NCBI RefSeq assembly: GCF_000183425.1
Contig: NC_014759.1
Span: 1,426,001-1,490,000, forward strand
DNA length: 64,000 nt
Source: Marivirga tractuosa DSM 4126
GTDB taxonomy: Bacteria > Bacteroidota > Bacteroidia > Cytophagales > Cyclobacteriaceae
Direction: 5' to 3'
Part shown: piece after piece, positions 45,254 to 55,415 of the stretch
How the letters are laid out: every line of letters starts with the position of its first letter
How positions within the stretch are numbered: position 1 is the stretch's first letter
Notes under the pieces: generated by a model
Databases searched by the model: none
What the model was told of the DNA's origin: nothing
Seen by the model: the letters and a program-made list of their open reading frames with translations, nothing else
Made by a program: the position numbers and the translations under genes

Positions 45254-47989
45254 ATGTCAGAATATCAGTTCAGAGAAACCGAAAAGAAATGGCAAGCCTA
45301 CTGGGAGAAAAACCAGATTTTCAAAGCAGAAGATGACTTCACTAAACCAAAATATTATACATTAGACATGTTCCCCTATCCTTCAGGAGCAGGTCTGCAT
45401 GTAGGTCATCCATTAGGCTATATTGCTTCAGATATTGTGGCTCGCTATAAAAAGCAGCAAGGTTTCAATGTACTTCATCCAATGGGTTTTGATTCATTCG
45501 GACTTCCTGCCGAGCAATATGCAATTCAAACCGGACAACATCCCGCTATTACTACCGAGGAAAATATCAATCGGTACATTGAGCAATTGAAAAATATTGG
45601 TTTTGCCTACGATTGGGAAAGAGAAGTCCGCACTAGTGACCCATCATTCTATAAATGGACACAATGGATCTTTTCGCTTCTATTTAACAGCTGGTACGAT
45701 CAAGTAGATAATAGAGCACGACATATATTAGTTTTAGAAGAACATTTCGAAAAGACAGGTAATCAACTGGTAAAAGCAGCTTGTGACGAGGACATAGAGC
45801 CCTTTACAGCCGAAGACTGGTTCAATTATTCTGAAGAAGAAAAACAAAAAATCTTATTAAAATACCGAATCGCTTATTTATCGGAAGCAGTAGTAAACTG
45901 GTGTCCGGCTTTGGGCACCGTACTGTCCAATGATGAAGTAAAGGATGGGTATAGCGAAAGAGGTGGGCATCCTGTTGAGCGCAAAAAAATGATGCAGTGG
46001 AGCATGAGGATTTCAGCTTTTGCCGATCGCCTATTAAGAGGATTAGAAGATTTGGACTGGCCAGAACCAGTGAAAGAAATGCAGCGCAACTGGATTGGAA
46101 AGTCGGTTGGAGCTCAATTAGCATTTCAATTAGCCGAAAACGAAGAGAAGATTGAAGTTTTCACCACTAGAATAGATACAATTTACGGTGTAACCTTTAT
46201 GGTATTGGCACCAGAGCATGAGTTAGTGGAAAAAATCACAACTGACGCTCAAAGACAAGCCGTTGAGGAGTATGTAAATGTTGCAAAAAACAGATCTGAA
46301 CGCGAAAGAATGACTGAAGTAAAACGCGTATCAGGAGTTTTCACTGGAGCTTATGCTGTTCATCCTTTCACAGAAGAAAAGATCCCGGTTTGGATTGGCG
46401 ATTATGTTTTGGCAGGTTACGGGACAGGTGCGGTAATGGCCGTTCCTTCTGATGATGATAGGGATAAAGCATTTGCAGAGCATTTTGAATTGCCAATTGT
46501 AGAGGTAGTGGATGAGCATGAAAAGATTATCAACTCTGATTTCTTGACTGGTTTGAGTATTAAAGATGCTCAAATGAAAGCTATTGACTTTATGAAGGAT
46601 AAAGGAATTGGCTATGCGAAAATCAATTATCGAATGAGAGATGCCATTTTTAGCCGTCAGCGTTACTGGGGTGAGCCCGTTCCAGTATATTTCAAAAATG
46701 AAATTCCTTATTTATTAGAAGAAGAGCAATTGCCATTGGAATTACCTGAAGTAGATAAATATTTACCAACTGAAGATGGAGAACCACCTTTGGCTAGAGC
46801 TAAAAATTGGAAAACGGAAGATGGCTATGAATTGGAGAAAAGCACTATGCCGGGCTGGGCAGGTTCAAGCTGGTATATGTTCCGCTATATGGATGCTCAG
46901 AATAAGGATGTTTTTGTTGATGAAGAAAAGCAACAATATTGGCAAAATGTAGATCTCTACATTGGAGGATCAGAACATGCTACAGGACACTTATTATATT
47001 CAAGATTCTGGACAAAATTCCTATATGATTTAGGCTATATCAGTGTGGATGAACCCTTCCAAAAGATGATTAATCAGGGGATGATTCAGGGAAGGAGTAA
47101 TTTCGTGTATCGAATCGAAGGCGAAAATAAATTTGTGTCACATGGATTAAAGGATCAATATAAAACTCAAAGCCTGCATGTTGATGTCAATATTGTGCAT
47201 AATGATGTTTTAGATTTAGAAGTTTTCAAAAAATGGCGTCCTGAACATGCTGATGCAGAATTCATTCTAGAAGACGGAAAATACATCTGCGGAGCGGAAG
47301 TGGAAAAAATGTCCAAATCCAAGTATAATGTGGTCAATCCGGATGACGTGATTGAAAAGTACGGAGCAGATACTTTGAGACTTTATGAAATGTTCTTAGG
47401 TCCTTTGGAGCAATTTAAACCTTGGAATACCAATGGAATTGATGGGACGGCAAAGTTTTTGAAAAAATTATGGAGACTATTCCACGATACGAACGGAAAT
47501 TTCAAAGTAGAAGAAGGCGAAGCAGACAAAAAAGCCTTAAAAGCATTGCATCAAGCTATACAAAAAGCGGAATATGATATTGAGAATTTTTCATTCAATA
47601 CGTCAGTTTCCACCTTCATGATTTGTGTAAATACTTTAACTGAATTGAAATGCAATAACAAAGCGGTATTAAGTGATTTAGTGAGAATTATAGCACCTTA
47701 TGCACCTCATATTTGTGAGGAATTATGGTCATTATTGGGTAATGAAGGAAGTATTTCAGAAGCAGGCTGGCCAACATTCAATCCCGATTTTGTGAAAGAA
47801 GATGAGCATACCTATCCTGTTTCAGTAAATGGAAAACACAGGGATAATATGACTTTTGCATTGGATGCACCAAAAGAGGAAATAGAAAAGGCTGTTTTAG
47901 AAAATCCTAAAGTGCAGAAGTGGATTGAAGATAAGCCCATTAAGAAAATGATTATTGTACCTAAGAAAATTGTGAATATTGTAGTTTAA
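45254..47989 (+). CDS. leuS: Leucyl-tRNA synthetase
   Basis: A 911-residue class I aminoacyl-tRNA synthetase charging tRNA-Leu. Seen are the HIGH-type motif [10 protein letters not shown] near residues 48-57, the editing (CP1) domain in the 230-440 region ([34 protein letters not shown]) and KMSKS at 685-689. The C-terminal domain ends [13 protein letters not shown]. The segment [20 protein letters not shown] near residue 160 is a Bacteroidota-type insertion. Single gene with its own promoter. Confidence 0.97.
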   Translation: MSEYQFRETEKKWQAYWEKNQIFKAEDDFTKPKYYTLDMFPYPSGAGLHVGHPLGYIASDIVARYKKQQGFNVLHPMGFDSFGLPAEQYAIQTGQHPAITTEENINRYIEQLKNIGFAYDWEREVRTSDPSFYKWTQWIFSLLFNSWYDQVDNRARHILVLEEHFEKTGNQLVKAACDEDIEPFTAEDWFNYSEEEKQKILLKYRIAYLSEAVVNWCPALGTVLSNDEVKDGYSERGGHPVERKKMMQWSMRISAFADRLLRGLEDLDWPEPVKEMQRNWIGKSVGAQLAFQLAENEEKIEVFTTRIDTIYGVTFMVLAPEHELVEKITTDAQRQAVEEYVNVAKNRSERERMTEVKRVSGVFTGAYAVHPFTEEKIPVWIGDYVLAGYGTGAVMAVPSDDDRDKAFAEHFELPIVEVVDEHEKIINSDFLTGLSIKDAQMKAIDFMKDKGIGYAKINYRMRDAIFSRQRYWGEPVPVYFKNEIPYLLEEEQLPLELPEVDKYLPTEDGEPPLARAKNWKTEDGYELEKSTMPGWAGSSWYMFRYMDAQNKDVFVDEEKQQYWQNVDLYIGGSEHATGHLLYSRFWTKFLYDLGYISVDEPFQKMINQGMIQGRSNFVYRIEGENKFVSHGLKDQYKTQSLHVDVNIVHNDVLDLEVFKKWRPEHADAEFILEDGKYICGAEVEKMSKSKYNVVNPDDVIEKYGADTLRLYEMFLGPLEQFKPWNTNGIDGTAKFLKKLWRLFHDTNGNFKVEEGEADKKALKALHQAIQKAEYDIENFSFNTSVSTFMICVNTLTELKCNNKAVLSDLVRIIAPYAPHICEELWSLLGNEGSISEAGWPTFNPDFVKEDEHTYPVSVNGKHRDNMTFALDAPKEEIEKAVLENPKVQKWIEDKPIKKMIIVPKKIVNIVV

Positions 47990-47991
47990 AT

Positions 47992-48129
47992 GGTCCAAGC
48001 GAGACGCTTGAACCAGTATAAGCTTTGTTCGGTCTGACGCCTAATGCGTCTGACGGTTAATAGGTAGCGAAAAAAGAAGGATTTACCAAGAATTAGCATC
48101 ACAGTTGGCGCACGCGTGTCGCGTGTGCC
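47992..48129. repeat. Three REP-like hairpins with 9-nt arms and 5-nt loops
   Basis: Hairpins at 47992-48014 (GGTCCAAGC-GAGAC-GCTTGAACC), 48032-48054 (GTCTGACGC-CTAAT-GCGTCTGAC, one mismatch) and 48107-48129 (GGCGCACGC-GTGTC-GCGTGTGCC). All have exactly the same 9-5-9 geometry but different stem sequences. They fill the gap between leuS and a small open reading frame. No T-run follows, so they are not typical terminators, though the first might help end leuS transcription. Confidence 0.78.
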
Positions 48130-48175
48130 ATGTGCCTTCAAAACATAAATCAGTTCAGTTTTTACTAAAGAAGTT

Positions 48176-48412
48176 ATGAAAAGCAGCGCAGTAGTTCACG
48201 AATACTATAAAAGAGTTTTTGATGATTATATTGTTTTGGTGCAAGTCAATCCAATTGATTATAGTGGATTGGAATTAATAGTCCATCCCGACAAAAAACT
48301 TGAAAAGACCAAAATGCAATTTGATGAGGACATCAAAGAAGACTTGGAAGTAGATGAATTTAAACCCATTACATCTTTAGAATTTAATTTGTATTTGAAG
48401 GGCTTGGTTTAA
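48176..48412 (+). CDS. Small hypothetical protein
   Basis: A 78-residue protein, acidic overall, with no signal peptide or membrane segment. The N-terminal half (HEYYKRVFDDYIVLVQVNPI) could form a beta hairpin; the rest is rich in Asp, Glu and Lys. Sequence composition looks protein-like rather than random, but no family is recognised. It is bracketed by REP-like hairpins on both sides. Confidence 0.55.
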   Translation: MKSSAVVHEYYKRVFDDYIVLVQVNPIDYSGLELIVHPDKKLEKTKMQFDEDIKEDLEVDEFKPITSLEFNLYLKGLV

Positions 48413-48428
48413 TTAAAGTTAGACAAAA

Positions 48429-48450
48429 GGTTCAAGCGGATGCTTGAACC
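48429..48450. repeat. REP-like hairpin, 9-bp perfect stem
   Basis: GGTTCAAGC-GGAT-GCTTGAACC. The arms nearly match those at 47992-48014 and the 3' flank is similar too (AACCAGTA followed by an AGCTTT block). The loop has 4 instead of 5 bases. Confidence 0.72.
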
Positions 48451-48539
48451 AGTAATATACAGCTTTCTTTTACTGCAATAACAAATAACAGCTAGCGTAA
48501 GCATCTCGTCTGTGCACGTGCTAAAAGAAAAATGAGAAC

Positions 48540-49133
48540 TTACAACCCAATCAGAAACCCAACCTGATTGGGACCTAATTGCACATGAGTTAAAAAATCT
48601 GAGATCTGGCTGCTTTGTTTGCTATGGATAGTGTGCAAAATGATATCAAAAACAAATAGGAAACTACCTTGCAAAATCACAGATTTACCATAACCTTTTA
48701 ATCTTTCAGGTCTATTAGTAGTGCTTTTAGCTCTTTCCATTAAATAAAATCCACCAGCTATATAAGCCAAATCTAAGCCCGCATTGAATAGTAAAGTTTT
48801 TTGAAAGCTAACTTGATCATTCAACAAGGCAGAGGCGTTTTCTGGCATTTCACCAGTTGCAGTGAAATAATATCCTGCTCCAGCTATCCCTAAATTTACC
48901 ACATTCCAAATCAGATTCATTTCATGAAAATAAGCTGTTTGTCCACTAGATTGACTTCTTCCAATAGCTCCTGTTATCATATTTCCAACCGCCCATGTAC
49001 CCAAAATAGCCATTCCGGTTTTTCTGATTTTTACATCCTGTTTATAGGCTTCGGCAATAGATGAATTTTGAGCAAATGTGTCAAAAGTGAATAGAAATAA
49101 GACAAGGATAAGGGTTAGAAATAGTTTTTGCAT
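48540..49133 (-). CDS. Exported membrane-associated protein, function unknown
   Basis: A 197-residue protein with a signal peptide (MQKLFLTLILVLFLFTFDTF, then AQ). The mature part has three to four hydrophobic stretches (GMAILGTWAVGNMITGAIG, MNLIWNVVNLGIAGAGYYF, LLFNAGLDLAYIAGGFYLM, LQGSFLFVFDIILHTIHS) and conserved-looking R, N and H residues between them. It seems related to small Bacteroidota membrane proteins of unknown function. It follows the LysE-type gene by 5 bases and belongs to the GH3-LysE transcript. Confidence 0.65.
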   Translation of the reverse strand: MQKLFLTLILVLFLFTFDTFAQNSSIAEAYKQDVKIRKTGMAILGTWAVGNMITGAIGRSQSSGQTAYFHEMNLIWNVVNLGIAGAGYYFTATGEMPENASALLNDQVSFQKTLLFNAGLDLAYIAGGFYLMERAKSTTNRPERLKGYGKSVILQGSFLFVFDIILHTIHSKQSSQISDFLTHVQLGPNQVGFLIGL

Positions 49134-49138
49134 AACAA

Positions 49139-49765
49139 TTAATGATAATGTTCAATAGCGTGGTAAAACAGCCTAAATGAAAATAATATAAGTGCTACAC
49201 CCACTATTTTGTTCATAATATTTAGCCTCTTTGGTGTCACCCAAGCTCTCAATCGATGAGAAAGTGCTACTTTTGAAAAATCAGTAATTAATAAAGTCCC
49301 GATTATTGCCGAGAAAAACACAATGACTTCATAATCATCATAAACATAGCTTTTTGTAACTAGGGTCATTACACCTAACCAATAAAGCAAAACAAAAGGA
49401 TTTATCCCATTTAAAATAAACCCTTTGGCAAACTGCTTAAAGAAATTAGATTTTTGTGTGTTTACATTCTGTTCTTCCTGCTTTACACTCTTTTTTCGCA
49501 GACTCAAAATTCCTGTAACCAATATAATCAGACCGCCTATAGCACCCATCCAAACTGAAACGGTATCATTATTTTCGAAAAGCCTTACGCTGAAATACAT
49601 CAAGAAAATATAGGCAGTATCTGCTACTGCAATACCTAAAGCCATATAAATCCCGGCCTTAAAACCTTTAATTATGCTATTTTGAATAAGCGCAAAAAAT
49701 ACTGGCCCTAACATTACAGCCAGCAGCAATCCAAACAATACACCTTTGGTGATAACTGCAAACAT
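49139..49765 (-). CDS. LysE family amino-acid exporter
   Basis: A 208-residue inner-membrane protein with about six hydrophobic helices. The opening AVMLGPVFFALIQNSIIKGF, with G-P-x-x-x-x-x-x-x-S-x-x-x-G, is the LysE/RhtB signature; a central cytoplasmic loop is charged (LRKKSVKQEEQNVNTQKSN). FILNGINPFVLLYWLGV is the second conserved region. It lies between the GH3 gene (3-base gap) and the small membrane-protein gene (5-base gap), so the three are an operon. The exported substrate is not known. Confidence 0.88.
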   Translation of the reverse strand: MFAVITKGVLFGLLLAVMLGPVFFALIQNSIIKGFKAGIYMALGIAVADTAYIFLMYFSVRLFENNDTVSVWMGAIGGLIILVTGILSLRKKSVKQEEQNVNTQKSNFFKQFAKGFILNGINPFVLLYWLGVMTLVTKSYVYDDYEVIVFFSAIIGTLLITDFSKVALSHRLRAWVTPKRLNIMNKIVGVALILFSFRLFYHAIEHYH

Positions 49766-49768
49766 ACT

Positions 49769-51325
49769 TTATTTGATACTTTTTTCAGCTAGATAATCCA
49801 ACCACGCTTTTTGTTTATCTCCTTTCAATACTCTTGGAAACTTGTTTTGCCCTCCGACTTTTCCATTTTGCTCCATGAATTCAATAAACACATTATTAGG
49901 CAAAACTTTCACTGTAATATCTTTCAAAGCAGCAATCCTCTCTACTCTATAATCATCATTAAGCTCTTTTAATCTATTGTCCAACTTTTCTCTTAAAATG
50001 GTTTCATCAACAGATGCACTATCAGTTCCTACATACCAATCATGGCCAAATAAAGAGCCATGCTTTACACCCAAAACTGTAAATTCCTTTAAATCAAAAC
50101 CCATTTCGGTAGAAACATCCAGAAGTGCATGATTCATATTATCTACAGAAAGGTGTTCTCCACAAAGACTTAGGAAATGCTTTGTCCTTCCTGTAATAAC
50201 AATTTCAGAATCGGCTTTCGAAACAAATCTAATTGTATCACCTATTAAATAACGCCATGCACCTGAACAAGTAGAAATCAATAATGCATACTCTACATTT
50301 TCCTCGACTTCATCTATCATTAAAGTCTTAGGGTCTTCCACCATGTTCCCCTCATCGTCAAAATTTTTATCCGTAAATGGAATAAATTCATAGAAAATAC
50401 CATTGTTCAGCACCAATCTCATGCTATCAACTCCCTGGTTAGCCTGAAAGGCAATAAATCCCTCTGAAGCTAAATAGGTTTCAATGTAATTAATATCCCT
50501 GCCAAGCAGTTTTTGAAAACCCTTCTTATAGGGTTCAAATGCCACCCCTCCATGAACGTAAATTTCAAAATTTGGCCATATTTCATGAATATTGTTAAGA
50601 TTATAATGCTTTATAATTTTTTCTATTAAAATGGTGATCCATGCAGGCACTCCAGCAATGATGGTGATGTTCCAATCCTTAGCTTTTAAGGTCATTTGTT
50701 CCAGCTTATCTTCCCAATCCTTTTTTCTGGAAATAGCTTTGCCAGGTTTGTAAAAACGCTGAAACCAAAAAGGGATTCGTGAAGTGGTAATTCCGCTTAA
50801 ATCTCCTTCGGCATAATTGCCATTATCCTGTAAATCAGTACTTCCCCCTACCATGAGAGTTCCGCCCTCAAAAACGGAAGAAGGTAAACCTTCATACCTT
50901 GAAAGTGATAATATTTGCCGAACACTGGTTTTCTGAATGGCTTTTACCATCTCTAAAGAGACAGGTATATGTTTTGAAGAAGCACCAGATGTACCCGAGC
51001 TTAATGCAAAATATTTAATGGCACCATGCCAGGTGACATCTTTTTCCCCTTCAAGACACTTGTGCCACCAGTTTTCATACATTTTATTGTAATCATGAAC
51101 TGGAACCTGCGATTTAAAATCTTGATAAAAACTATTGTTATCATGCTTTTTTAAAGAATGTAGAATACCAGAGAAACTATAGGCCTTTCCAAATTGTGTA
51201 TTACGGGCAGAAATAATCAATTTGCGAAATTCAGTTTTTTGCAATTCAAAAGGGGGCGTGAAATCCTGATCCAAACTCTCTCGAATTCGTATTCCCTGTT
51301 TAATGAGGTTTCCTAAAAGTGTCAT
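49769..51325 (-). CDS. GH3 family acyl-acid amido synthetase-like protein
   Basis: A 518-residue protein of the GH3 adenylate-forming family (plant members join amino acids to auxin or jasmonate). The ATP-binding loop is seen as FALSSGTSGASSKHIPVS, further motifs are YLASEGFIAFQANQG and SGAWRYLIGDTIRF, and the C-terminal GRTKHFLSLCGEHLS. Bacterial substrates are mostly unknown. It is the first gene of an operon with a LysE-type exporter, which raises the possibility that an amino-acid conjugate or amino acid is exported. It diverges from the PLP-protein gene. Confidence 0.88.
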   Translation of the reverse strand: MTLLGNLIKQGIRIRESLDQDFTPPFELQKTEFRKLIISARNTQFGKAYSFSGILHSLKKHDNNSFYQDFKSQVPVHDYNKMYENWWHKCLEGEKDVTWHGAIKYFALSSGTSGASSKHIPVSLEMVKAIQKTSVRQILSLSRYEGLPSSVFEGGTLMVGGSTDLQDNGNYAEGDLSGITTSRIPFWFQRFYKPGKAISRKKDWEDKLEQMTLKAKDWNITIIAGVPAWITILIEKIIKHYNLNNIHEIWPNFEIYVHGGVAFEPYKKGFQKLLGRDINYIETYLASEGFIAFQANQGVDSMRLVLNNGIFYEFIPFTDKNFDDEGNMVEDPKTLMIDEVEENVEYALLISTCSGAWRYLIGDTIRFVSKADSEIVITGRTKHFLSLCGEHLSVDNMNHALLDVSTEMGFDLKEFTVLGVKHGSLFGHDWYVGTDSASVDETILREKLDNRLKELNDDYRVERIAALKDITVKVLPNNVFIEFMEQNGKVGGQNKFPRVLKGDKQKAWLDYLAEKSIK

Positions 51326-51511
51326 TTATAATGTGGTTGATACTTAAAAGTTGAAAATTTAATCAATGTAAAAACTTAAACTTTTACCTTTGATATTAAT
51401 TATTTATAATAGTCCAATAGACAAATATATAACATTCAAAATACATAAAAATAACTTTATCATAAAGTCACTATTAATTATTTATTGATTAAAAATCATA
51501 AAAGAAATTCA

Positions 51512-52174
51512 ATGAGTATAGCGGGAAATTTATCGGCAGTAAAAGAATCTTTAGGAAAATGCCATTTAGTGGCCGTAAGCAAGACAAAGCCAAATGAAGA
51601 TTTAATGGCAGCATATGATGCTGGTCAAAGAGCACTAGGTGAAAATAAAGTGCAAGAAATGACCGATAAGGCTGAAGTATTACCCAAAGATATTGAATGG
51701 CACATGATAGGTCATTTACAAAGAAATAAAGTGAAATATATCGCACCCTTTGTTCATTTAATCCATTCTGTAGATAGTGTTCGCTTACTTAAGGAAATCA
51801 ATAAACAAGGTAAAAAAATCGACAGAGTGATTCCTGTTTTACTTCAAATCCACATTGCTGAGGAAGAAAATAAGTACGGCCTAGACGAGGATGAATTGCA
51901 TGAACTACTATCTTCAGAAGCCTTTAAAGAAATGAATCATGTGGCAGTGCAAGGCTTGATGGGGATGGCTACTTTTACAGATGATACTGAAAAAATAAGA
52001 AGGGAATTTAAAAGTTTGAAAAAGCTGTTTGATAAAACTGCAGAACAATATAATGATGAAAAGCTCAATTTGAAGGAATTATCCATGGGTATGAGTGGAG
52101 ATTACGAAATAGCTATAGAAGAAGGTAGCACAATGGTAAGGATTGGGAGTAAGATATTTGGGGAAAGAAATTGA
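51512..52174 (+). CDS. YggS-family pyridoxal-phosphate-binding protein
   Basis: A 220-residue alanine-racemase-like single-barrel protein that binds PLP and helps control vitamin B6 balance. The PLP lysine is K24 in VAVSKTKP; ALGENKVQEMTDK, WHMIGHLQRNKV, IHSVDSVRL and the phosphate-binding LSMGMSGDYEIAI ... STMVRIGSKIFG match the family. I start at the ATG at 51512; an upstream TTG at 51485 is not needed. It diverges from the GH3 gene and is followed by a DUF423 gene. Confidence 0.93.
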   Translation: MSIAGNLSAVKESLGKCHLVAVSKTKPNEDLMAAYDAGQRALGENKVQEMTDKAEVLPKDIEWHMIGHLQRNKVKYIAPFVHLIHSVDSVRLLKEINKQGKKIDRVIPVLLQIHIAEEENKYGLDEDELHELLSSEAFKEMNHVAVQGLMGMATFTDDTEKIRREFKSLKKLFDKTAEQYNDEKLNLKELSMGMSGDYEIAIEEGSTMVRIGSKIFGERN

Positions 52175-52272
52175 ATGAGTTGGAAGTATGAAGTTGGAAG
52201 CTCGAGGTTTTTCTAGTTCCTTTAAACTTAAAACTTATTGCTTATAACCTAATACTAATAAATTTAAAAAAC

Positions 52273-52650
52273 ATGACAAGTAAATTAATAATCATAATTG
52301 GAAGTATTTCAGGAGCTATTTCAGTGGTTTTAGGCGCTTTTGGAGCTCATGCTTTGAAAGATAGCTTAACTGCTTCAGGAAGATTGGAAACTTATGAAAC
52401 AGCTGTTAAATATCAGATGTACCACAGTTTGGCAATGATTCTCTTAGGGATATTGATGATTCATTTTCAGCATAGATTTTTAAATTATGCATCTTATTCG
52501 TTTTTGATAGGCACTATTATTTTTTCCGGTAGCTTATATGTGCTTTGCGCAACAGGAATTACAAAATTAGGAGCTATCACTCCTATTGGTGGTTTATTTC
52601 TGATTGCTGCTTGGGTTCTTTTGGCAATTGGCGTAGGAAAAGCTGCATAA
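52273..52650 (+). CDS. DUF423 family membrane protein
   Basis: A 125-residue inner-membrane protein with four hydrophobic helices. The N-terminal IGSISGAISVVLGAFGAHAL and YETAVKYQMYHSLAMILLG are diagnostic of DUF423 (YgdD-like). The function is not known. It lies 98 bases downstream of the YggS gene and converges with the YwqK-repeat gene. Confidence 0.92.
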   Translation: MTSKLIIIIGSISGAISVVLGAFGAHALKDSLTASGRLETYETAVKYQMYHSLAMILLGILMIHFQHRFLNYASYSFLIGTIIFSGSLYVLCATGITKLGAITPIGGLFLIAAWVLLAIGVGKAA

Positions 52651-52683
52651 GATTTTAATAAAGTAAGAATAGAAAATCTAAAT

Positions 52684-54024
52684 CTAATTTTGTTTATCAG
52701 GCATTTTAGTCTCCTTTAATTTATCGTTGAAATAAATTTCCGTTTTCAGCAATTCGCCTTCCTTATCAAAGTATTTCCATTCTTCAACCTTCTTACTACC
52801 AGCGTACTTAGCATTTAATGCCACTTCTCCATTTTCATGGTATTTAAAATGCTCGCCATGCGCTTTACCGAATTTAAAGATGGTAGTTTCTTTCTCTTGT
52901 CCATTTGGGTAATATAAAATCTCTAATCCAGACTTTTTACCTGCCTGATAATTTACTTCATATTTCAAATCTCCATCTGGAAAATATTCTGAGTATGGAC
53001 CATGAAGTTGTCCATTACTATAATTTTCAATTTTTATCAATCCTCCATTTTCATTATAAAACTCCCACTCTCCAAAAGGCTGGTCACCTTTAAAATATTT
53101 CTTTGATTTTACCTCTCCATTTCCCCAATGCGCCTCCACTTCCCTATCCTTAGCTTCATTTGAATAGATAGTTTTAGTTTTTAGCTTCCCGTCTTGATTA
53201 TATTCCTTGAATTCCCCGGATAAAAAACCTTCTTTATAGTTTCGTTCAATTTTCACATCTCCATTAGGATAATAAGAAGTATTTTCACCCTCTAATTTCC
53301 CCTCTTTATAAAAACCAATTAAAATTAAGTTACCTTCTCGATCATAAGTTCTAAACTCTCCGGTTTTTACGCCTTTCTGATTTTCAAAAACTGTCTCCAA
53401 CTGTCCATTTTCAAAAAAGGTTTTAAATTCACCACTTAGCTTACCATCAACATAATGTTCCTCCGTTTTCATTTTCCCGTTAGGGTAATAACTTTCAGTT
53501 AAGCCATTAGGCTCACCACTTTTATATCTAATTCTTTGCGCTAAAGCACCATCCTCAAAATACTCCAAGACCTCTCCATCAGGTTTACCATCTTTAAAAT
53601 CACTTTCGCTTTTCAATTGACCAGTTGGATAGTACAGTTTTAGTTTACCATTTAATGTGTCATCTTCAAAATAGGCCTCTTGGAGAATATTTCCTTCTTT
53701 ACCATAAACCACAGTCTTTCCTGTTCGGCTCCCATCAGCAAATTCAGTGGTGCGCATCAGCTCTCCATCTGGATAAAACATTTCAAAAAGACCTTCCTCT
53801 TGACCGTCTTCAAAAGAGCCTTTTGCCATGAGTTCACCACTTTCGTAATATTTTTTATAATCCCCTTCTATTTGGCTACTATCTCCATTGGCTATGAAGT
53901 AAACTTCTTTAGTCTTCTTGTTTTCAACACTATCATAATAGTTAGTTATTTTTTGTAAATTCTGTGCATTAGCAGCAAAGCATGATAAGAAAACAAGAGA
54001 AAAAATCAGAAAATAGGATCGCAT
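52684..54024 (-). CDS. Exported YwqK/MORN-repeat protein
   Basis: A 446-residue exported protein (signal MRSYFLIFSLVFLSCFAANA) composed almost wholly of about 17 repeats of roughly 23 residues, e.g. GDYKKYYESGEL, GKLKLYYPTGQL, GLTESYYPNGKM, GEFKTFFENGQL, GEFKEYNQDGKL and GPYSEYFPDGDL. Each repeat starts with G-x-x-x-x-Y/F-x-x-x-G. Unlike its 33.6-kb relative there is no C-terminal barrel. Automatic names call these antitoxins, but no toxin gene is adjacent. Start at the ATG at 54024; a TTG two codons upstream is less likely. Single gene. Confidence 0.8.
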   Translation of the reverse strand: MRSYFLIFSLVFLSCFAANAQNLQKITNYYDSVENKKTKEVYFIANGDSSQIEGDYKKYYESGELMAKGSFEDGQEEGLFEMFYPDGELMRTTEFADGSRTGKTVVYGKEGNILQEAYFEDDTLNGKLKLYYPTGQLKSESDFKDGKPDGEVLEYFEDGALAQRIRYKSGEPNGLTESYYPNGKMKTEEHYVDGKLSGEFKTFFENGQLETVFENQKGVKTGEFRTYDREGNLILIGFYKEGKLEGENTSYYPNGDVKIERNYKEGFLSGEFKEYNQDGKLKTKTIYSNEAKDREVEAHWGNGEVKSKKYFKGDQPFGEWEFYNENGGLIKIENYSNGQLHGPYSEYFPDGDLKYEVNYQAGKKSGLEILYYPNGQEKETTIFKFGKAHGEHFKYHENGEVALNAKYAGSKKVEEWKYFDKEGELLKTEIYFNDKLKETKMPDKQN

Positions 54025-54166
54025 GTACAAATTTAAAATAGGGTTAATGAAAAACAGCTTGTAAAGATAACTTACAAGCTGTTGAAATATTATAGGATGA
54101 CTAAAAAGTCGATTAAATTCTTGAATTCTTAGATGACAGAAAGATCACTAAGCAAGAATTTTTGAT

Positions 54167-55345
54167 TTACATTTTCTCAATTACAATAGCAGAAGCACCG
54201 CCACCGCCATTGCAAATACCAGCTACTCCGATTTTACCATTTTTCTGGTTTAATACAGAATATAAAGTTGTCATGATTCTGGCACCAGAAGCTCCTAGTG
54301 GATGACCCAGCGCAACAGCTCCACCAAATACATTCACTTTTTCTGGATCTAAGCCTAATTCCATATTATTAGCAATAGCTACCGCAGAGAAAGCCTCATT
54401 GATTTCATAAAAATCCACTTCTTCTTTGCTTACCCCTGCCCTTTTCATAGCAATAGGAATAGCTAAAGAAGGCGCAGTAGTAAACCAAAGTGGATCTTGA
54501 GCAGCATCACCAAATCCTCTGATCTTAGCAATTGGCTTAATGCCTAAAGCATCAGCTTTTTCTTTGCTCATCAATACCAATGCAGACGCTCCATCATTAA
54601 TAGTAGATGCATTTGCTGCCGTTACAGTTCCATCCTTTGCAAACACGGGTCTTAAAGAAGGGATTTTTTCAAATCTTACATTTTTGTATTCTTCATCTTC
54701 AGAGATCACTAATGGATCACCTTTTCTTTGAGGAACCTCAACTGGGACTATTTCTTCCTTGAAACTTCCGTCTTCGGTTGCTTTGGCTACTCTTTTATAA
54801 GAATTGATAGCATATTCATCCTGTTGCTCTCGAGTAATTTTCATCTCTTTGGCGGTATTGTCAGCACAATTTCCCATTGGAAATTTGTTATATACTTCCC
54901 AAAGACCATCGTTCAATAATCCGTCTATCAATTGACCATTACCATATTTATAGCCGTAGCGAGCTTTTGGAATATAGTAGGGAATATTAGACATACTTTC
55001 CATTCCTCCTGCTACGATAGTATCTGCATGACCTAGCATGATGCTTTGGGCACCAAACATAACAGATTTCATACCTGATGAACATACTTTGTTAACGGTT
55101 GTACAAGGAACGTTAAACCCAATTCCAGCAGCTATAGCAGCTTGCCTAGCTGGAGCTTGACCTAAATTAGCAGATACTACATTACCCATGAATACTTCAT
55201 TCACTTCCTTAGCATCTACATTGGCTTTGGATAAAGCACCTTTAATTGCTGCAGAGCCTAAATCTATAGCGCTCAAGCTAGCTAAACTTCCTCCAAAACT
55301 TCCGATGGGTGTCCTTACCGCAGACACAATATATACTTCTTGCAT
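54167..55345 (-). CDS. Acetyl-CoA C-acyltransferase (thiolase)
   Basis: A 392-residue thiolase II/acetyl-CoA acetyltransferase. The active-site Cys C88 lies in VNKVCSSGMK, H348 in ALGHPLGASGAR and the second Cys C378 in ICNGGGGAS. It condenses two acetyl-CoA or cleaves 3-ketoacyl-CoA, depending on the pathway. The length is that of the biosynthetic/ketolytic type. It is single here; the glutaryl-CoA dehydrogenase-like gene 22 kb away could provide the same acyl-CoA catabolism with it. Chain-length preference cannot be read from the sequence. Confidence 0.95.
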   Translation of the reverse strand: MQEVYIVSAVRTPIGSFGGSLASLSAIDLGSAAIKGALSKANVDAKEVNEVFMGNVVSANLGQAPARQAAIAAGIGFNVPCTTVNKVCSSGMKSVMFGAQSIMLGHADTIVAGGMESMSNIPYYIPKARYGYKYGNGQLIDGLLNDGLWEVYNKFPMGNCADNTAKEMKITREQQDEYAINSYKRVAKATEDGSFKEEIVPVEVPQRKGDPLVISEDEEYKNVRFEKIPSLRPVFAKDGTVTAANASTINDGASALVLMSKEKADALGIKPIAKIRGFGDAAQDPLWFTTAPSLAIPIAMKRAGVSKEEVDFYEINEAFSAVAIANNMELGLDPEKVNVFGGAVALGHPLGASGARIMTTLYSVLNQKNGKIGVAGICNGGGGASAIVIEKM

Positions 55346-55415
55346 TATTATTTTATTTTAGTCGTTTCAATGTAAAATTAATTAAAAAAAGCCTTAGATA
55401 AAACCAGAATACAGA

